A stretch of 64,000 nt of DNA from Gammaproteobacteria bacterium (GTDB lineage: Bacteria > Pseudomonadota > Gammaproteobacteria > Pseudomonadales > Halieaceae). The DNA lies in assembly GCA_030433415.1 (NCBI GenBank), contig JAUIMF010000002.1:62001-126000 (forward strand). Reading direction: 5' to 3'. Made by a program: the position numbers and the translations under genes. The notes below the pieces were generated by a model. That model saw nothing but the letters and a program-made list of their open reading frames with translations. It did no database searches and was not told where the DNA came from. This document shows, piece after piece, positions 1 to 8,957 of the stretch. Within the stretch, counting starts at the first letter, position 1. Each line of letters starts with the position of its first letter.

Positions 1-137
1 ACGCCACGATGTGGCAGCGCCTGCAGCACTGGCAGTCTGGAGGGCGCTTTGCCGAGGTGACTGGAGGTCATCTGTTCCCTTTGGAAAACCCTCACGACAC
101 CGCTAAAGCCATCGAAGGTCTTATTTTTTCGCCTTAG
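1..137 (+). CDS. Alpha/beta-fold hydrolase, C-terminal fragment
   Basis: An open frame enters from the left edge and stops at the TAG at 135-137, giving 44 residues. The segment contains GGHLFPLENP followed by DTAKAI, typical of the last strand and helix of alpha/beta hydrolases, where the His of GGH is the catalytic histidine and the following helix closes the domain. The rest of the enzyme lies outside the window, so the substrate cannot be guessed. The fold is fairly sure from this signature; everything more specific is unknown. Confidence 0.7.
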   Translation, partial: ATMWQRLQHWQSGGRFAEVTGGHLFPLENPHDTAKAIEGLIFSP

Positions 138-173
138 GGCGTCTCGCGCTATTTTGCCGACGCCGCCTATGCC

Positions 174-179
174 TATAAT
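174..179 (+). promoter_or_regulatory. Candidate -10 element for usp
   Basis: A perfect TATAAT lies 26 nt before the usp start codon in the 68-bp spacer after the hydrolase stop. No convincing -35 hexamer is seen at 16-18 bp spacing, so this is only a candidate. It would serve the usp gene and perhaps ppk1. Confidence 0.4.
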
Positions 180-205
180 TACCCTCTGTGCAGAGGAGGG
201 ACGTT

Positions 206-1081
206 ATGGGGAAGATTCTGATCGTCGCAGACCAGGAAGATGGCTGTGTAGCCACTTCGCGGGGTCTGGAATTGGCGCAGCGCCTGGGCCATGACGTTGA
301 AGTGGTGGCGTTTGCCTACGCACCGCTTGATCGCCTGGCTCGGGACAAAGTACAGAAGGCCGAAATGCGCCAGAAACTGCTCGACCGCCGCACGGCACAG
401 GTGCAGGAGCGCATCGACCGCTTTGCTGCCGAGGGCCAGAAGGTGGCGCTGAAGGTGGTCTGGCTCAAAACCATCTACCCCTGGATCATCAAGCGTACCA
501 ACGCCACCAACTTTGACCTTGTGGTCAAGACCGGCGCTTCCACCGGGGGTATGACGCACACATCAACGGATTGGCATTTGCTGCGCGAATGCCCAGCGCC
601 GATCTTCATTGCCGCCGAAGATAAATGGTCGCGCACGCGCCCGGTGCTCGCGGCGGTGGATCTGGATACCCGCAAGCGCTCGAAGAAGCAGCTCAACAGC
701 AAGGTGATACGCCACGCAAAACATTTGGCTGACAGCCTGGGCGTGGAACTGAAGATCATCTCTGCCGTCGTAGTACCGACCTTGCTCGCCGACCTGGATA
801 TCGTCGATCCGGCGACCTATGCCAAAGAACGCAAAGAAGAAATGATGCCGCAGGTGAAGGCTCTGGCGGCGGAGCATGGGTTGCCCCAAAAAGCCTTCGT
901 GCTCAAACGTGGACCCGTCGACAAGGTGATCCATTCTCAGGCCGCCAAGGTGCGTGCCCAGGTGGTAGTAATGGGCACCGTGGCTCGCCGTGGCATCAAG
1001 GCGCAACTGGTGGGCAATACCGCCGAATCCGTACTTCAGGACATGCGTACCGACGTGTTGGCTCTGAAACCGGACAGCTGA
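206..1081 (+). CDS. Tandem universal stress protein (UspE-like)
   Basis: Encodes 291 residues that read as two successive Usp domains, the UspE-like arrangement. Domain one begins GKILIVADQEDG and domain two begins near residue 150 with RPVLAAVDLD. The second domain ends with VVVMGTVARRGIKAQLVGNTAESVL, the usual nucleotide-binding G-x-x-G plus N-T-A-E pattern of the family. I chose the ATG at 206 because a strong GAGGAGGG ribosome site precedes it by 5-6 nt; an upstream in-frame GTG at 188 lacks one. Usp proteins are cytoplasmic ATP-binding stress proteins with no single known reaction. It lies just upstream of ppk1, and a hairpin separates the two. Confidence 0.85.
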   Translation: MGKILIVADQEDGCVATSRGLELAQRLGHDVEVVAFAYAPLDRLARDKVQKAEMRQKLLDRRTAQVQERIDRFAAEGQKVALKVVWLKTIYPWIIKRTNATNFDLVVKTGASTGGMTHTSTDWHLLRECPAPIFIAAEDKWSRTRPVLAAVDLDTRKRSKKQLNSKVIRHAKHLADSLGVELKIISAVVVPTLLADLDIVDPATYAKERKEEMMPQVKALAAEHGLPQKAFVLKRGPVDKVIHSQAAKVRAQVVVMGTVARRGIKAQLVGNTAESVLQDMRTDVLALKPDS

Positions 1082-1099
1082 ACTGACGCAATCACGACT

Positions 1100-1126
1100 C
1101 GGGCCTGCTGGCCCGTTCCTTCTTTT
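1100..1126 (+). terminator. Candidate intrinsic terminator or attenuator between usp and ppk1
   Basis: CGGGCC (1100-1105) and GGCCCG (1110-1115) form a 6-bp GC stem with a TGCT loop, followed by the T-rich run TTCCTTCTTTT. It lies 19 nt after the usp stop and just before the ppk1 ribosome site, so it could end the usp transcript or partly attenuate ppk1 read-through. Confidence 0.55.
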
Positions 1127-1138
1127 GGAGCTACCGTT

Positions 1139-3292
1139 TTGAACAGCCCCATCAAGACTCGCCTCGCCGACCTGGATGAAAGCCTGTTTGTGCCTCGGGA
1201 GCTGAGCTGGCTCTCGTTCAACGCTCGCGTACTACAGGAGGCGGCCGACAACAGCGTCCCCGAGATCCAGCGCCTGCGGTATCTGGGTATTTTCTCGAAC
1301 AACCTGGATGAATTTTTTCGCGTGCGAGTCGCCGAGGTGCGACGCCTGATCTCGGTTTCGCGCGGCGCGCAGCGTCAGCAGGCCAAGGAACTGCTGGCGG
1401 CCATTCAGGCCGAGGTGGTGTCACTCCAGCACGATTTCGAACGGGTGAAAAAGTCCGTCATGAATGCGCTGCAGGACCGCAAAATCTACATGGTCAACGA
1501 ACGGGAGATCGATGAGGGACAGGCCGCATTTGTGCAGAGTTACTTCACCTCGACACTGCTGCCTGAGCTCGAGCCGATTCTTTTCAATGACGGCTCGCTG
1601 ATTCCCGTACTCAATGATGAATCACTCTACCTGGCGGTAGATATCGAGTCCGGAGACGAACACCACGTGGCCGTGGTCGAGGTACCCACGGATCGCCTGC
1701 AGCGATTTCTTGAGATTCCCCGGCCCAAGGGCAAGCGCGGTCGCTACATCATCTCGCTGGATAACATGATCCGTGCCTGCCTGCCGCAGATGTTCCGAGG
1801 TGTGCTGCCCATCGACAAGGCGAGTGCCTACTGCTTCAAGTTTTCCCGCGACGCGGAACTGGAGCTGGATGCCAGCATCATGGAAAGCCTCATCGAGAAG
1901 ATGGCAACGAGCCTCAAGCAACGACGCAAGGCCGACGCGGTGCGTTTTGTCTACGATGCACACATGCCTCAGCGGCTGCTTGATTTTCTCGCCAGTCGCT
2001 TCTCGCTGGGCAAATACGACAGCCTGATTCCCGGTGGGCGCTATCACAACTCCAAGGACTTCATGGGCTTTCCCAGCGTCGGCCCCCGTTACCTTGACCT
2101 GAAGCCTCTCGCACCGATTCCCCTGGCGGACCTGGACTCTGCCGACAACATGCTCGCGGCCCTGCGGGAGCGGGACGTACTGCTTTATTACCCGTACCAC
2201 AGCTTCGACTATGTCATCGATCTGCTGAAGACCGCCGCGGTAGATCCGGCCGTTGAGAGTATCAAAATCTGTCTTTACCGCGTGGCCAAAGAGTCACGAA
2301 TCATCGATGCATTGCTCAACGCGGTACAGAATGGCAAGAAAGTACTGGCGGTCGTGGAACTGGCGGCACGCTTTGACGAAGCGGCGAACATCAGTTGGGC
2401 TCAGCGCCTCACCGAGGGTGGTATCGAGGTGAAGTTTGGTGTTCCGGGCCTCAAGGTCCACAGTAAGCTCCTGCTTATCCAGCGTCGCGAAGACGGGCAA
2501 AAGCGCTACTACAGTCATATCGGCACAGGTAACTTCAACGAAAAAACCGCACGCCTGTACACAGATTTCTCGCTGCTGACCTACGATCAGAAGTTGGGTC
2601 GTGAGGTCCGGGATGTGTTCGAGTTTCTGCAGTACAACTATCGACGCTACGATTACGAGCAGTTGCTGGTGTCACCCCATAGCTCCCGCGATGGCATCAT
2701 CGCCAGGATCGAGCGTGAAATCGCCAATGCGCGCAAGGGTCTGCGGGCAGCCATGACGCTCAAGTGCAACAATCTTGTTGACCGCGAAGTGGCGATGAAA
2801 CTCTACGAAGCCAGCGATGCGGGCGTTGAGATACGCCTGATCGTGCGCGGCATGTGTTCTCTGCAGCCCGGGGTCAAAGGTATTTCCGAGAACATTGAGG
2901 CGATCAGCGTAGTGGATCGGTACCTGGAGCATCCGCGCGTCTATGTTTTCTACAATGCGGGCGATCCCGAGTATTACATCGGCTCAGCCGATCTGATGAC
3001 GCGCAATCTGGATTTTCGCGTTGAGGTGCTGTGTCCCGTGAAGGACAAGGCAAGCCAGGCCATGATCCAGTCGGTGCTGGATATCCAGTGGCATGACAAC
3101 GTCAAAGCCCGGGTGCTGGACCGGGCCCAGAGCAACCGCATGGTGCCGCGCAAGGGCAAAGCCGCCGCCATTCGTTCGCAGGAGGCAATTCACAGCTACC
3201 TGCAATCCGGGCGCAAACCCCGTTTGCCACGCTCGAACATGACACTGCCTGCAAAGCAGCGCAGCAAGACCAAAAAGTCGCGTAAGGACTGA
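1139..3292 (+). CDS. ppk1: Polyphosphate kinase 1
   Basis: A 717-residue PPK1, which reversibly transfers the gamma phosphate of ATP onto inorganic polyphosphate. The N-terminal region (FVPRELSWLSFNARVLQEA) and the phospholipase D-like catalytic core are both present. The core carries the two catalytic histidines, His441 in the VHSKLLLI motif and His460 in HIGTGNFNEKTARLYTDFS. Their 19-residue spacing equals that of His435 and His454 in E. coli. Length is normal for the family. The start is a TTG with TTTGGAG about 8 nt upstream, a weak initiator. The very basic C-terminal tail (RSKTKKSRKD) is typical. No ppx follows; a DUF808 gene does. Confidence 0.95.
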   Translation: MNSPIKTRLADLDESLFVPRELSWLSFNARVLQEAADNSVPEIQRLRYLGIFSNNLDEFFRVRVAEVRRLISVSRGAQRQQAKELLAAIQAEVVSLQHDFERVKKSVMNALQDRKIYMVNEREIDEGQAAFVQSYFTSTLLPELEPILFNDGSLIPVLNDESLYLAVDIESGDEHHVAVVEVPTDRLQRFLEIPRPKGKRGRYIISLDNMIRACLPQMFRGVLPIDKASAYCFKFSRDAELELDASIMESLIEKMATSLKQRRKADAVRFVYDAHMPQRLLDFLASRFSLGKYDSLIPGGRYHNSKDFMGFPSVGPRYLDLKPLAPIPLADLDSADNMLAALRERDVLLYYPYHSFDYVIDLLKTAAVDPAVESIKICLYRVAKESRIIDALLNAVQNGKKVLAVVELAARFDEAANISWAQRLTEGGIEVKFGVPGLKVHSKLLLIQRREDGQKRYYSHIGTGNFNEKTARLYTDFSLLTYDQKLGREVRDVFEFLQYNYRRYDYEQLLVSPHSSRDGIIARIEREIANARKGLRAAMTLKCNNLVDREVAMKLYEASDAGVEIRLIVRGMCSLQPGVKGISENIEAISVVDRYLEHPRVYVFYNAGDPEYYIGSADLMTRNLDFRVEVLCPVKDKASQAMIQSVLDIQWHDNVKARVLDRAQSNRMVPRKGKAAAIRSQEAIHSYLQSGRKPRLPRSNMTLPAKQRSKTKKSRKD

Positions 3293-3297
3293 TTTCA

Positions 3298-4221
3298 ATG
3301 GCTGGAGCCACCCTTCTTTCACTGCTGGATGACATCGCTGCGCTGATGGATGATGTTTCTGTCATGACCAAGGTCGCGGCGCGGAAAACCGCGGGCGTGC
3401 TCGGCGATGATCTGGCGGTGAATGCAGAGAAGGTGACGGGGGTGGCGGCGGACCGGGAGCTGCCCGTGGTGTTTGCCGTATTCCGTGGCTCGCTGCTCAA
3501 CAAGGCGATTCTGGTGCCCGCGGCGATAATCATAGCCCAGGTTGCCGAGTGGCTTATTGCGCCATTACTTATGGCCGGAGGCTTGTATCTCTGCTACGAG
3601 GGCTTTGAGAAAGTCTGGCATTTTCTGAGCCACAGTCGCGAAGAGCGTCACGCCGAGCATGAGGAGTTGCGCGAGCAGCTGGAGGATCCGGATACGGATC
3701 CGGTCAAGCTCGAGCACCGACGCATTCGCGGTGCGATTCGTACCGACTTCATTCTGTCTGCCGAAATCATTGTGATTACGCTGGGTATTGTCGGTGAGGC
3801 GACGCTGGCGGTCCGTGCCACGGTGCTTTCATCGATTGCGCTGATCATGACGTTTGGTGTGTACGGAATCGTGGCGGCGATCGTGAAGGTCGATGACCTG
3901 GGGCTTCACCTTATACAGCGGGATGGAGCAGGGTTACTGACTCGTATTGGGCAGGGTTTGGGGCGGGGTCTGCTGGCCTTCGCGCCCCGTCTCATGCAGT
4001 TTCTGACGATCTTCGGCACCCTGGCCATGTTTCTTGTGGGCGGGGGGATATTGGTCCACGGGATTCCCCAGTTGCACCACGGCGCCCAGTGGGTTGCTCA
4101 GCTTTGGGGTGGTGGCCTCGGCCCGGCGCTTCTGGAGCAGCTTTACAATGCGGTCGCCGGCATGATCGCCGGCGCCGTGGTACTGATGCTGCTCAAACTG
4201 GTGCCCCGACGCTCAGCGTAG
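3298..4221 (+). CDS. DUF808 family inner-membrane protein (YedI-like)
   Basis: A 307-residue protein beginning MAGATLLSLLDDIAALMDDVSVMTKVAARKTAGVLGDDLAVNAEKVTG, the hallmark N-terminus of the DUF808/YedI family. About six hydrophobic segments follow, for example around residues 65-100, 150-170 and 240-300. A charged cytoplasmic stretch rich in E and R (RHAEHEELREQLEDP) lies near 120-140. No biochemical function is established for the family. The start 6 nt after the ppk1 stop uses AAGGA inside the ppk1 end, so the two are probably cotranscribed. Its 3' end overlaps the convergent HerA-like gene by 9 bp. Confidence 0.85.
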   Translation: MAGATLLSLLDDIAALMDDVSVMTKVAARKTAGVLGDDLAVNAEKVTGVAADRELPVVFAVFRGSLLNKAILVPAAIIIAQVAEWLIAPLLMAGGLYLCYEGFEKVWHFLSHSREERHAEHEELREQLEDPDTDPVKLEHRRIRGAIRTDFILSAEIIVITLGIVGEATLAVRATVLSSIALIMTFGVYGIVAAIVKVDDLGLHLIQRDGAGLLTRIGQGLGRGLLAFAPRLMQFLTIFGTLAMFLVGGGILVHGIPQLHHGAQWVAQLWGGGLGPALLEQLYNAVAGMIAGAVVLMLLKLVPRRSA

Positions 4222-5691
4222 CAGCGAGCCCAGAATTCCCCGAAAGAGTTTTTGCCCCAGGGATCGTCCTGCGGCCGACCCGAGGCTGCGCGCCATGCTT
4301 TTTACAAAGGCCTCGCTGCTGCTCTGGCGACTTCTGCCGGTACGCTTGCGCGCTGAGGTTTCGCGACGCTTCATTGCCTTTTCGTCCCGGTCCGCCTGCT
4401 GCTCTTCGGCCCGTTTCAACAGCGCTTCGTGAGCACTCTCGCGATCGATGGATGTGCTGTAGCGACGCAGGTTGGGATCATTGTCCAGCACGGCTTTGCG
4501 TTCGGCAGCCGTGGCTTTACCCATACGAGAGGAGGGCGGGCGAATCAGCGTACGCTGGACCACCGACGGCACGCCCTTTTTCTGCAGCGTAGAGACCAGG
4601 GCTTCACCCACGCCCAGTTCCGAGATGACCGTTTCGGTATCGAGTGCCGGATTGCTGCGAAAACTCTGCGCTGCCACGCGTACCGCTTTGCGCTCCTTGG
4701 GGGTGTAGGCGCGCAGCGCGTGCTGGATGCGATTACCCAGCTGGCCCAGCACGCTGTCGGGAATATCCGCGGGGCTCTGCGTGACAAAGTAGATGCCGAC
4801 TCCTTTGGAGCGGATAAGTCGCACAACCTGCTCGATGGTCTGCAGCAGCACCTTGGGAGTGTCCTGAAACAGCAGATGTGCTTCGTCAAAGAAGAACACC
4901 AGTTCAGGCTTCTCTGGATCGCCGACCTCGGGGAGCTGTTCGAACAGCTCCGACAGCAGCCAGAGCAGAAATGTACTGTACACCTGGGGGCTGCGGATCA
5001 GCGTGTCAGCCGCCAGCACATTGACCACACCGCGTCCGTCGCGGGTACGTTGCATCAGATCGCGCAATTCCAGTGCGGGTTCGCCAAAGAAATGTTTGCC
5101 GCCTTCGCGCTCGAGCATCAGCAGACGGCGAAGAATGGCGTTAACCGAGGCGGTGGCTACGCGGTAGGTACTGCCCAGGTCCTGGCGATTATCGGCCAGG
5201 AACTGCAATGTGGTGCGCAGGTCCGCGAGGTCCAGCATCAACAGACCATTGTCGTCTGCGTACTGAAACACCAGGGTCAGCACGCCTTCCTGAGTTTCGT
5301 TCAGCCCCAGCAGGCGGGACATCAACTGGGGGCCCATTTCTGTCAGGGTCGTACGGATCGGCGTACCTTTTTTACCGAACAGGTCCCAGAAGGCAATGGG
5401 GTACCCCTGTTGACTGTAGTCAGAAATACCGATGCGCTCGATACGCTCGTCGATCTTCGGGTGAGGCTTGCCCGGCTGACTCATGCCCGAGATATCGCCT
5501 TTTACATCGGCGAGAAAAACGGGCACGCCGATATCAGAGAAACCCTCTGCCAGGCACTGCAGCGTAACGGTTTTACCCGTGCCGGTGGCGCCGGCAATCA
5601 GTCCGTGGCGGTTGGCAAAGCCTGCCGCAAGACTTATCTGGCCGGCGTCGGAGCCGCCGATGAGAATACTCTTGGGAGTGGTATCGTTCAT
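4213..5691 (-). CDS. HerA-like ATPase, DUF853/YjgR family
   Basis: A 492-residue cytoplasmic P-loop ATPase. Walker A is GATGTGKT near residue 35, preceded by the family signature N-R-H-G-L-I-A. The Walker B-like segment is FFFDEAHLLF near residue 265, followed by KVLLQTIEQVVRLIRSKGVGIYFVTQSPADIPDSVLGQLGNRIQHALRA, which is highly characteristic of DUF853 (E. coli YjgR). The C-terminal part is rich in K, R and S. The family relates to the HerA/FtsK superfamily, but its physiological role is unproven. It is followed by the acyltransferase gene's coding strand neighbour only 8 bp upstream, suggesting cotranscription on the minus strand. Confidence 0.85.
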   Translation of the reverse strand: MNDTTPKSILIGGSDAGQISLAAGFANRHGLIAGATGTGKTVTLQCLAEGFSDIGVPVFLADVKGDISGMSQPGKPHPKIDERIERIGISDYSQQGYPIAFWDLFGKKGTPIRTTLTEMGPQLMSRLLGLNETQEGVLTLVFQYADDNGLLMLDLADLRTTLQFLADNRQDLGSTYRVATASVNAILRRLLMLEREGGKHFFGEPALELRDLMQRTRDGRGVVNVLAADTLIRSPQVYSTFLLWLLSELFEQLPEVGDPEKPELVFFFDEAHLLFQDTPKVLLQTIEQVVRLIRSKGVGIYFVTQSPADIPDSVLGQLGNRIQHALRAYTPKERKAVRVAAQSFRSNPALDTETVISELGVGEALVSTLQKKGVPSVVQRTLIRPPSSRMGKATAAERKAVLDNDPNLRRYSTSIDRESAHEALLKRAEEQQADRDEKAMKRRETSARKRTGRSRQSSSEAFVKSMARSLGSAAGRSLGQKLFRGILGSLLR

Positions 5692-5699
5692 GGCGTGGG

Positions 5700-7415
5700 T
5701 CAGCTATTACTCAGTTTGGGTTTGACGGTAGTGCCGGTCTTTCGGCGAGCTTTTGCGGCTGCGGGGGCCTTCTTGCGACGCCCTTTGGCCGGTGTTTTTG
5801 CTTTCGGGTTGGCTCCCGTTTTAGCGGTGCTGGTTTTGGCTTTGGCCTTTGCTTTAGTTTTTGCAACGGCCTTCTTTCTGGCAGGTGCCTTCTTTTTCGC
5901 AGGAGCCTTCTTTGCCGGCGGCGCGGCGCCGGCACGAGACGCTGATGCTGGCGAGGTCTCAGCGGGCTTACGTGCACGCACGCCGGATCGACGATCGCTG
6001 GAGCGTCGCTGCGGACCACTGATGCCCGCCACGTCTTCGAGCTCCTGTAGCGCATCCTCCAAGTGATCGATGATGCGCTGGATCTGAGGCATGGAGCGGC
6101 GACAGGCGACAATGCCGAAGTCCAACTGATCGTGGTAGCTCACCAGGGTGATGTTCATGGCAAAGCCATCGAACACAATCGAGGCGGGGTAGATCCCGTC
6201 AAGGCGGGCGCCGTTCCAGTAAAGCGGTTTGCGTGGGCCGGGTACATTCGACACCACCGTGCTGAACGCCGGGAGCTTTGCACCCAGGCCCAGAATCGAT
6301 GTGAGCAGAGCCGGGAGTTGCGTCAGCTGCATAAAGAGCGCGGCCTCGGCCGCCGATAGCTCCTGTAGCAGTTCTTTGCCCGCACGCATGGATTCCTGAA
6401 TTGTGCGAAGACGCTTTTCAGGGTCGTAAACATTGGTCGCCAGATCCGCAGTGATAAAGCCGACGGCATTGGTGGAATCGAGATCATCTTCATTGCGCAG
6501 CGACACCGGTGCCATGGCCTTGAGTGAGTGCACGGGCAACTCGTCCCGCGACAGCAGATAGCGCCTTAAGGCCCCGGCGCACATGGCGAGGACGACATCG
6601 TTCACGGTGCCATCCATTGCCTTGCATACCGCCTTGACGCGATCAAAGGCAAAGGTCTGGGCCACGAACCGCCGGGCACCGGACACGCGGGTATTGATCG
6701 AGGTTCGCGGCACGTTGTGCCAGGGTACGGCGAGGTTGCCGCCACGTCCCACAAACGCCATTCCAAAGCGGCGCATTGCCGTGGCCAGATGCAGGCTGGA
6801 GTCGTATTGCTGCTTGAGGGCTTCGAGCACATTGCGCAGCGTGCGCTTGTCAGGAGTTTTCACCGGCTTGGGCCTGCTGACGTAGCGAGCCTTGTACGCT
6901 TCGTAGGCTTCAAGAGAGAACGGGGCGAAGCCGGTCATCGCCGTCGGATCGTCCGTGCACATACCCTGAGTGATGTGCATGGCACCCACGCCGTCGATCG
7001 CCGCGTGATGGATCTTGTTGTAGACGGCGAACTGCCGGTTCTGCAGCCCTTCGATAACGTGGAGTTCCCACAGGGGGCGAGTGCGGTCCAGCAAAGTGGT
7101 ATGCAGGCGCGAAGCGAGGGCAAACAGCTCGCGATAACGCCCGGGAGCGGGGAGCGCGGAGTGGCGCACGTGGTAATCCATGTCTATGTGCTGGTCCGTG
7201 GCCCAGAACAATCCTGTCTTGCCCGTGACCACGTAGTCGCCGAAGGGCTTGCGTAACTCGCTGCACCCCTGGAGCTGGTCCATGGCGCTGGCGATAAACT
7301 CCTGCTCGTTTACGCCTTCGGGATAGCTGAAAAGATTGATACCGCCCACGTGCATGGGGGTCTCCCGCTTTTCCATCAGCAGGAAGCCGGCGCTTGTCAG
7401 GTCCAGTCGTCGCAT
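5700..7415 (-). CDS. Wax ester synthase / diacylglycerol acyltransferase with basic tail
   Basis: A bifunctional WS/DGAT of 571 residues; the family joins acyl-CoA to fatty alcohols or diacylglycerol to make neutral storage lipid. The active-site motif HHAAIDG sits at about residues 136-142 (consensus HHxxxDG). The C-terminal condensation-like domain carries VSNVPGP and the GIYPASIVFDG segment. The start at 7415 (MRRLDLTSAGFLLME) is preceded by AAGGAGA; an upstream ATG is possible but lacks a ribosome site. After the enzyme domain, roughly residues 470-571 form a Lys/Ala/Pro tail with repeated KKAPA and KAKAK units, like histone H1 or AlgP, which is not usual for the family. The gene lies directly upstream of the HerA-like gene. 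Confidence 0.9.
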   Translation of the reverse strand: MRRLDLTSAGFLLMEKRETPMHVGGINLFSYPEGVNEQEFIASAMDQLQGCSELRKPFGDYVVTGKTGLFWATDQHIDMDYHVRHSALPAPGRYRELFALASRLHTTLLDRTRPLWELHVIEGLQNRQFAVYNKIHHAAIDGVGAMHITQGMCTDDPTAMTGFAPFSLEAYEAYKARYVSRPKPVKTPDKRTLRNVLEALKQQYDSSLHLATAMRRFGMAFVGRGGNLAVPWHNVPRTSINTRVSGARRFVAQTFAFDRVKAVCKAMDGTVNDVVLAMCAGALRRYLLSRDELPVHSLKAMAPVSLRNEDDLDSTNAVGFITADLATNVYDPEKRLRTIQESMRAGKELLQELSAAEAALFMQLTQLPALLTSILGLGAKLPAFSTVVSNVPGPRKPLYWNGARLDGIYPASIVFDGFAMNITLVSYHDQLDFGIVACRRSMPQIQRIIDHLEDALQELEDVAGISGPQRRSSDRRSGVRARKPAETSPASASRAGAAPPAKKAPAKKKAPARKKAVAKTKAKAKAKTSTAKTGANPKAKTPAKGRRKKAPAAAKARRKTGTTVKPKLSNS

Positions 7416-7553
7416 TGTGTGTCTCCTTACTAACCCGTGCATGCTAAATCCTTTGTAGCGGCGATGTAAGAGACCCCGTAAATGTTTCCCCTGGCCCGTG
7501 ACGGGCAGCTCCCATCGCTCTACACTGCGGCTTTGAATTTTTGGGGGTCTCCC

Positions 7554-8954
7554 ATGAAACGAGTTGTCGCGGCGTTAGCCATGTTGGGCTTTTGTGTGGG
7601 GAGTGTCGCTGCAGACATTCGCTCCGAGCATGCGGAAAAGACGTTGGAAATCTATCGCACCATTCTCGAAGTCGACACGTCCAAGAACACGGGCAATACG
7701 CCGCGCGTGGCCCGTTACCTGGCCGACGAATTGATCGCCGCCGGTTTTGCCGAGGAAGATGTTCGCATATTGCCCAAGGGTGACTTCGCCACACTAATCG
7801 CGACCTACCATGGCGATGGCAGCAGCGGTCGCAAACCGATTCTATTCCTTGGGCATATGGACGTGGTGGAGGCGCTGGATGCCGACTGGGAACGACCGCC
7901 GTTCAAGCTGACCCAGGATGACGTGAATTTTTACGCCCGCGGCACCATCGACAACAAGTTCGGCGTGGCGCAGTTGACGAGCACGTTTATCCGCCTGAAA
8001 AAAGAAGGCTTCGTGCCGGACCGTGATCTGATCCTGGCGTTCTCGGGTGACGAAGAGAGTGGCATGACCACCACGCGCATGATGGCCTACGAAACCCCTG
8101 CGTTGGCCGAAGCGGAGTTTGCACTGAACTCCGATGCGGGTGGCGGCGACCTGACCGCTGATGGGGTGGCGGTGAGCTATAACATCCAGGCGGCAGAAAA
8201 GACCTACGCCACCTGGGAGGTCACCATGCGCAACCCCGGGGGCCACAGTAGTCGACCCCGCGATGACAACGCGATCTACGATCTCGCCGATGCGATCAAG
8301 GCCATTGAGGCCCACCGTTTTCCTGTGCAGTGGAGCGAAATGACGCTGTCGTACTTTCAGAAAGTCGGACAGAAGATGGGTGGGGAGCTCGGTGATGCCA
8401 TGCTGCAGTTTGCCTATAACCCCGAAGATGAACATGCAGCGGAGCGCCTGCGGCGGGAACCTTCGTACGTAGGTACAACACGTACGACCTGCGTGGTTAC
8501 CATGCTGCGAGCGGGCCACGCCGAGAACGCGCTGCCCCAATCGGCGACCGCTACCGTGAACTGTCGCATCTTTCCCGGGGTCCCGGTGGAACAGATCGAA
8601 GCGGAGCTGAAGAAAGTTGTGGGTAATGCGGACGCTGAATTCGTGCTGCTCGGCGACCCCACAGAAAGCCCCATCTCAGAAATTCGCCAGGATGTATTGG
8701 CGGCTTTAAGCAAAGCGGTGCACGCGCGCTATCCCGGACTGGACCTCATTACCTACATGGAGTCCGGTGGTACCGATGGCATGCATTTTCGCAAAGCGGG
8801 TATTCCGACCTGGGGTATTTCGGGTGTCTTTATGAACCCCGACGAGATGTTCGCGCACGGATTGAACGAGCGCGTGCCCATCAAGGCGTTCTACGATGGC
8901 CTCGACCACTGGTCCGTGATCATTCGGGAACTCACGGGAGGTGGGGCGCGGTAG
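7554..8954 (+). CDS. Secreted M20 family metallopeptidase
   Basis: A 466-residue M20/M25/M40 peptidase. A signal peptide (MKRVVAALAMLGFCVGSVAA) precedes the mature chain. Metal-binding motifs are visible: FLGHMDVVEA, RGTIDNKFG with the bridging Asp, GDEESGM with the catalytic Glu, and a late GTDGMHFRKAG containing the final His ligand. The insert dimerisation domain shows GGHSSRPRDDNAIYDLADAI. It probably acts in the periplasm as an aminoacylase or carboxypeptidase-type enzyme; the exact substrate is not readable. The start was placed at 7554 because of the signal peptide; the reading frame extends 24 codons further without support. It converges with the DUF3365 gene, leaving 3 bp between stops. 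Confidence 0.85.
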   Translation: MKRVVAALAMLGFCVGSVAADIRSEHAEKTLEIYRTILEVDTSKNTGNTPRVARYLADELIAAGFAEEDVRILPKGDFATLIATYHGDGSSGRKPILFLGHMDVVEALDADWERPPFKLTQDDVNFYARGTIDNKFGVAQLTSTFIRLKKEGFVPDRDLILAFSGDEESGMTTTRMMAYETPALAEAEFALNSDAGGGDLTADGVAVSYNIQAAEKTYATWEVTMRNPGGHSSRPRDDNAIYDLADAIKAIEAHRFPVQWSEMTLSYFQKVGQKMGGELGDAMLQFAYNPEDEHAAERLRREPSYVGTTRTTCVVTMLRAGHAENALPQSATATVNCRIFPGVPVEQIEAELKKVVGNADAEFVLLGDPTESPISEIRQDVLAALSKAVHARYPGLDLITYMESGGTDGMHFRKAGIPTWGISGVFMNPDEMFAHGLNERVPIKAFYDGLDHWSVIIRELTGGGAR

Positions 8955-8957
8955 TCC

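Noticed and set aside
4429-6066. Long plus-strand open frame of 545 codons
   Set aside because: It lies antisense to the HerA-like and acyltransferase genes, whose proteins have clear motifs. The antisense product has no recognisable domain, and long antisense frames are expected at this GC content.
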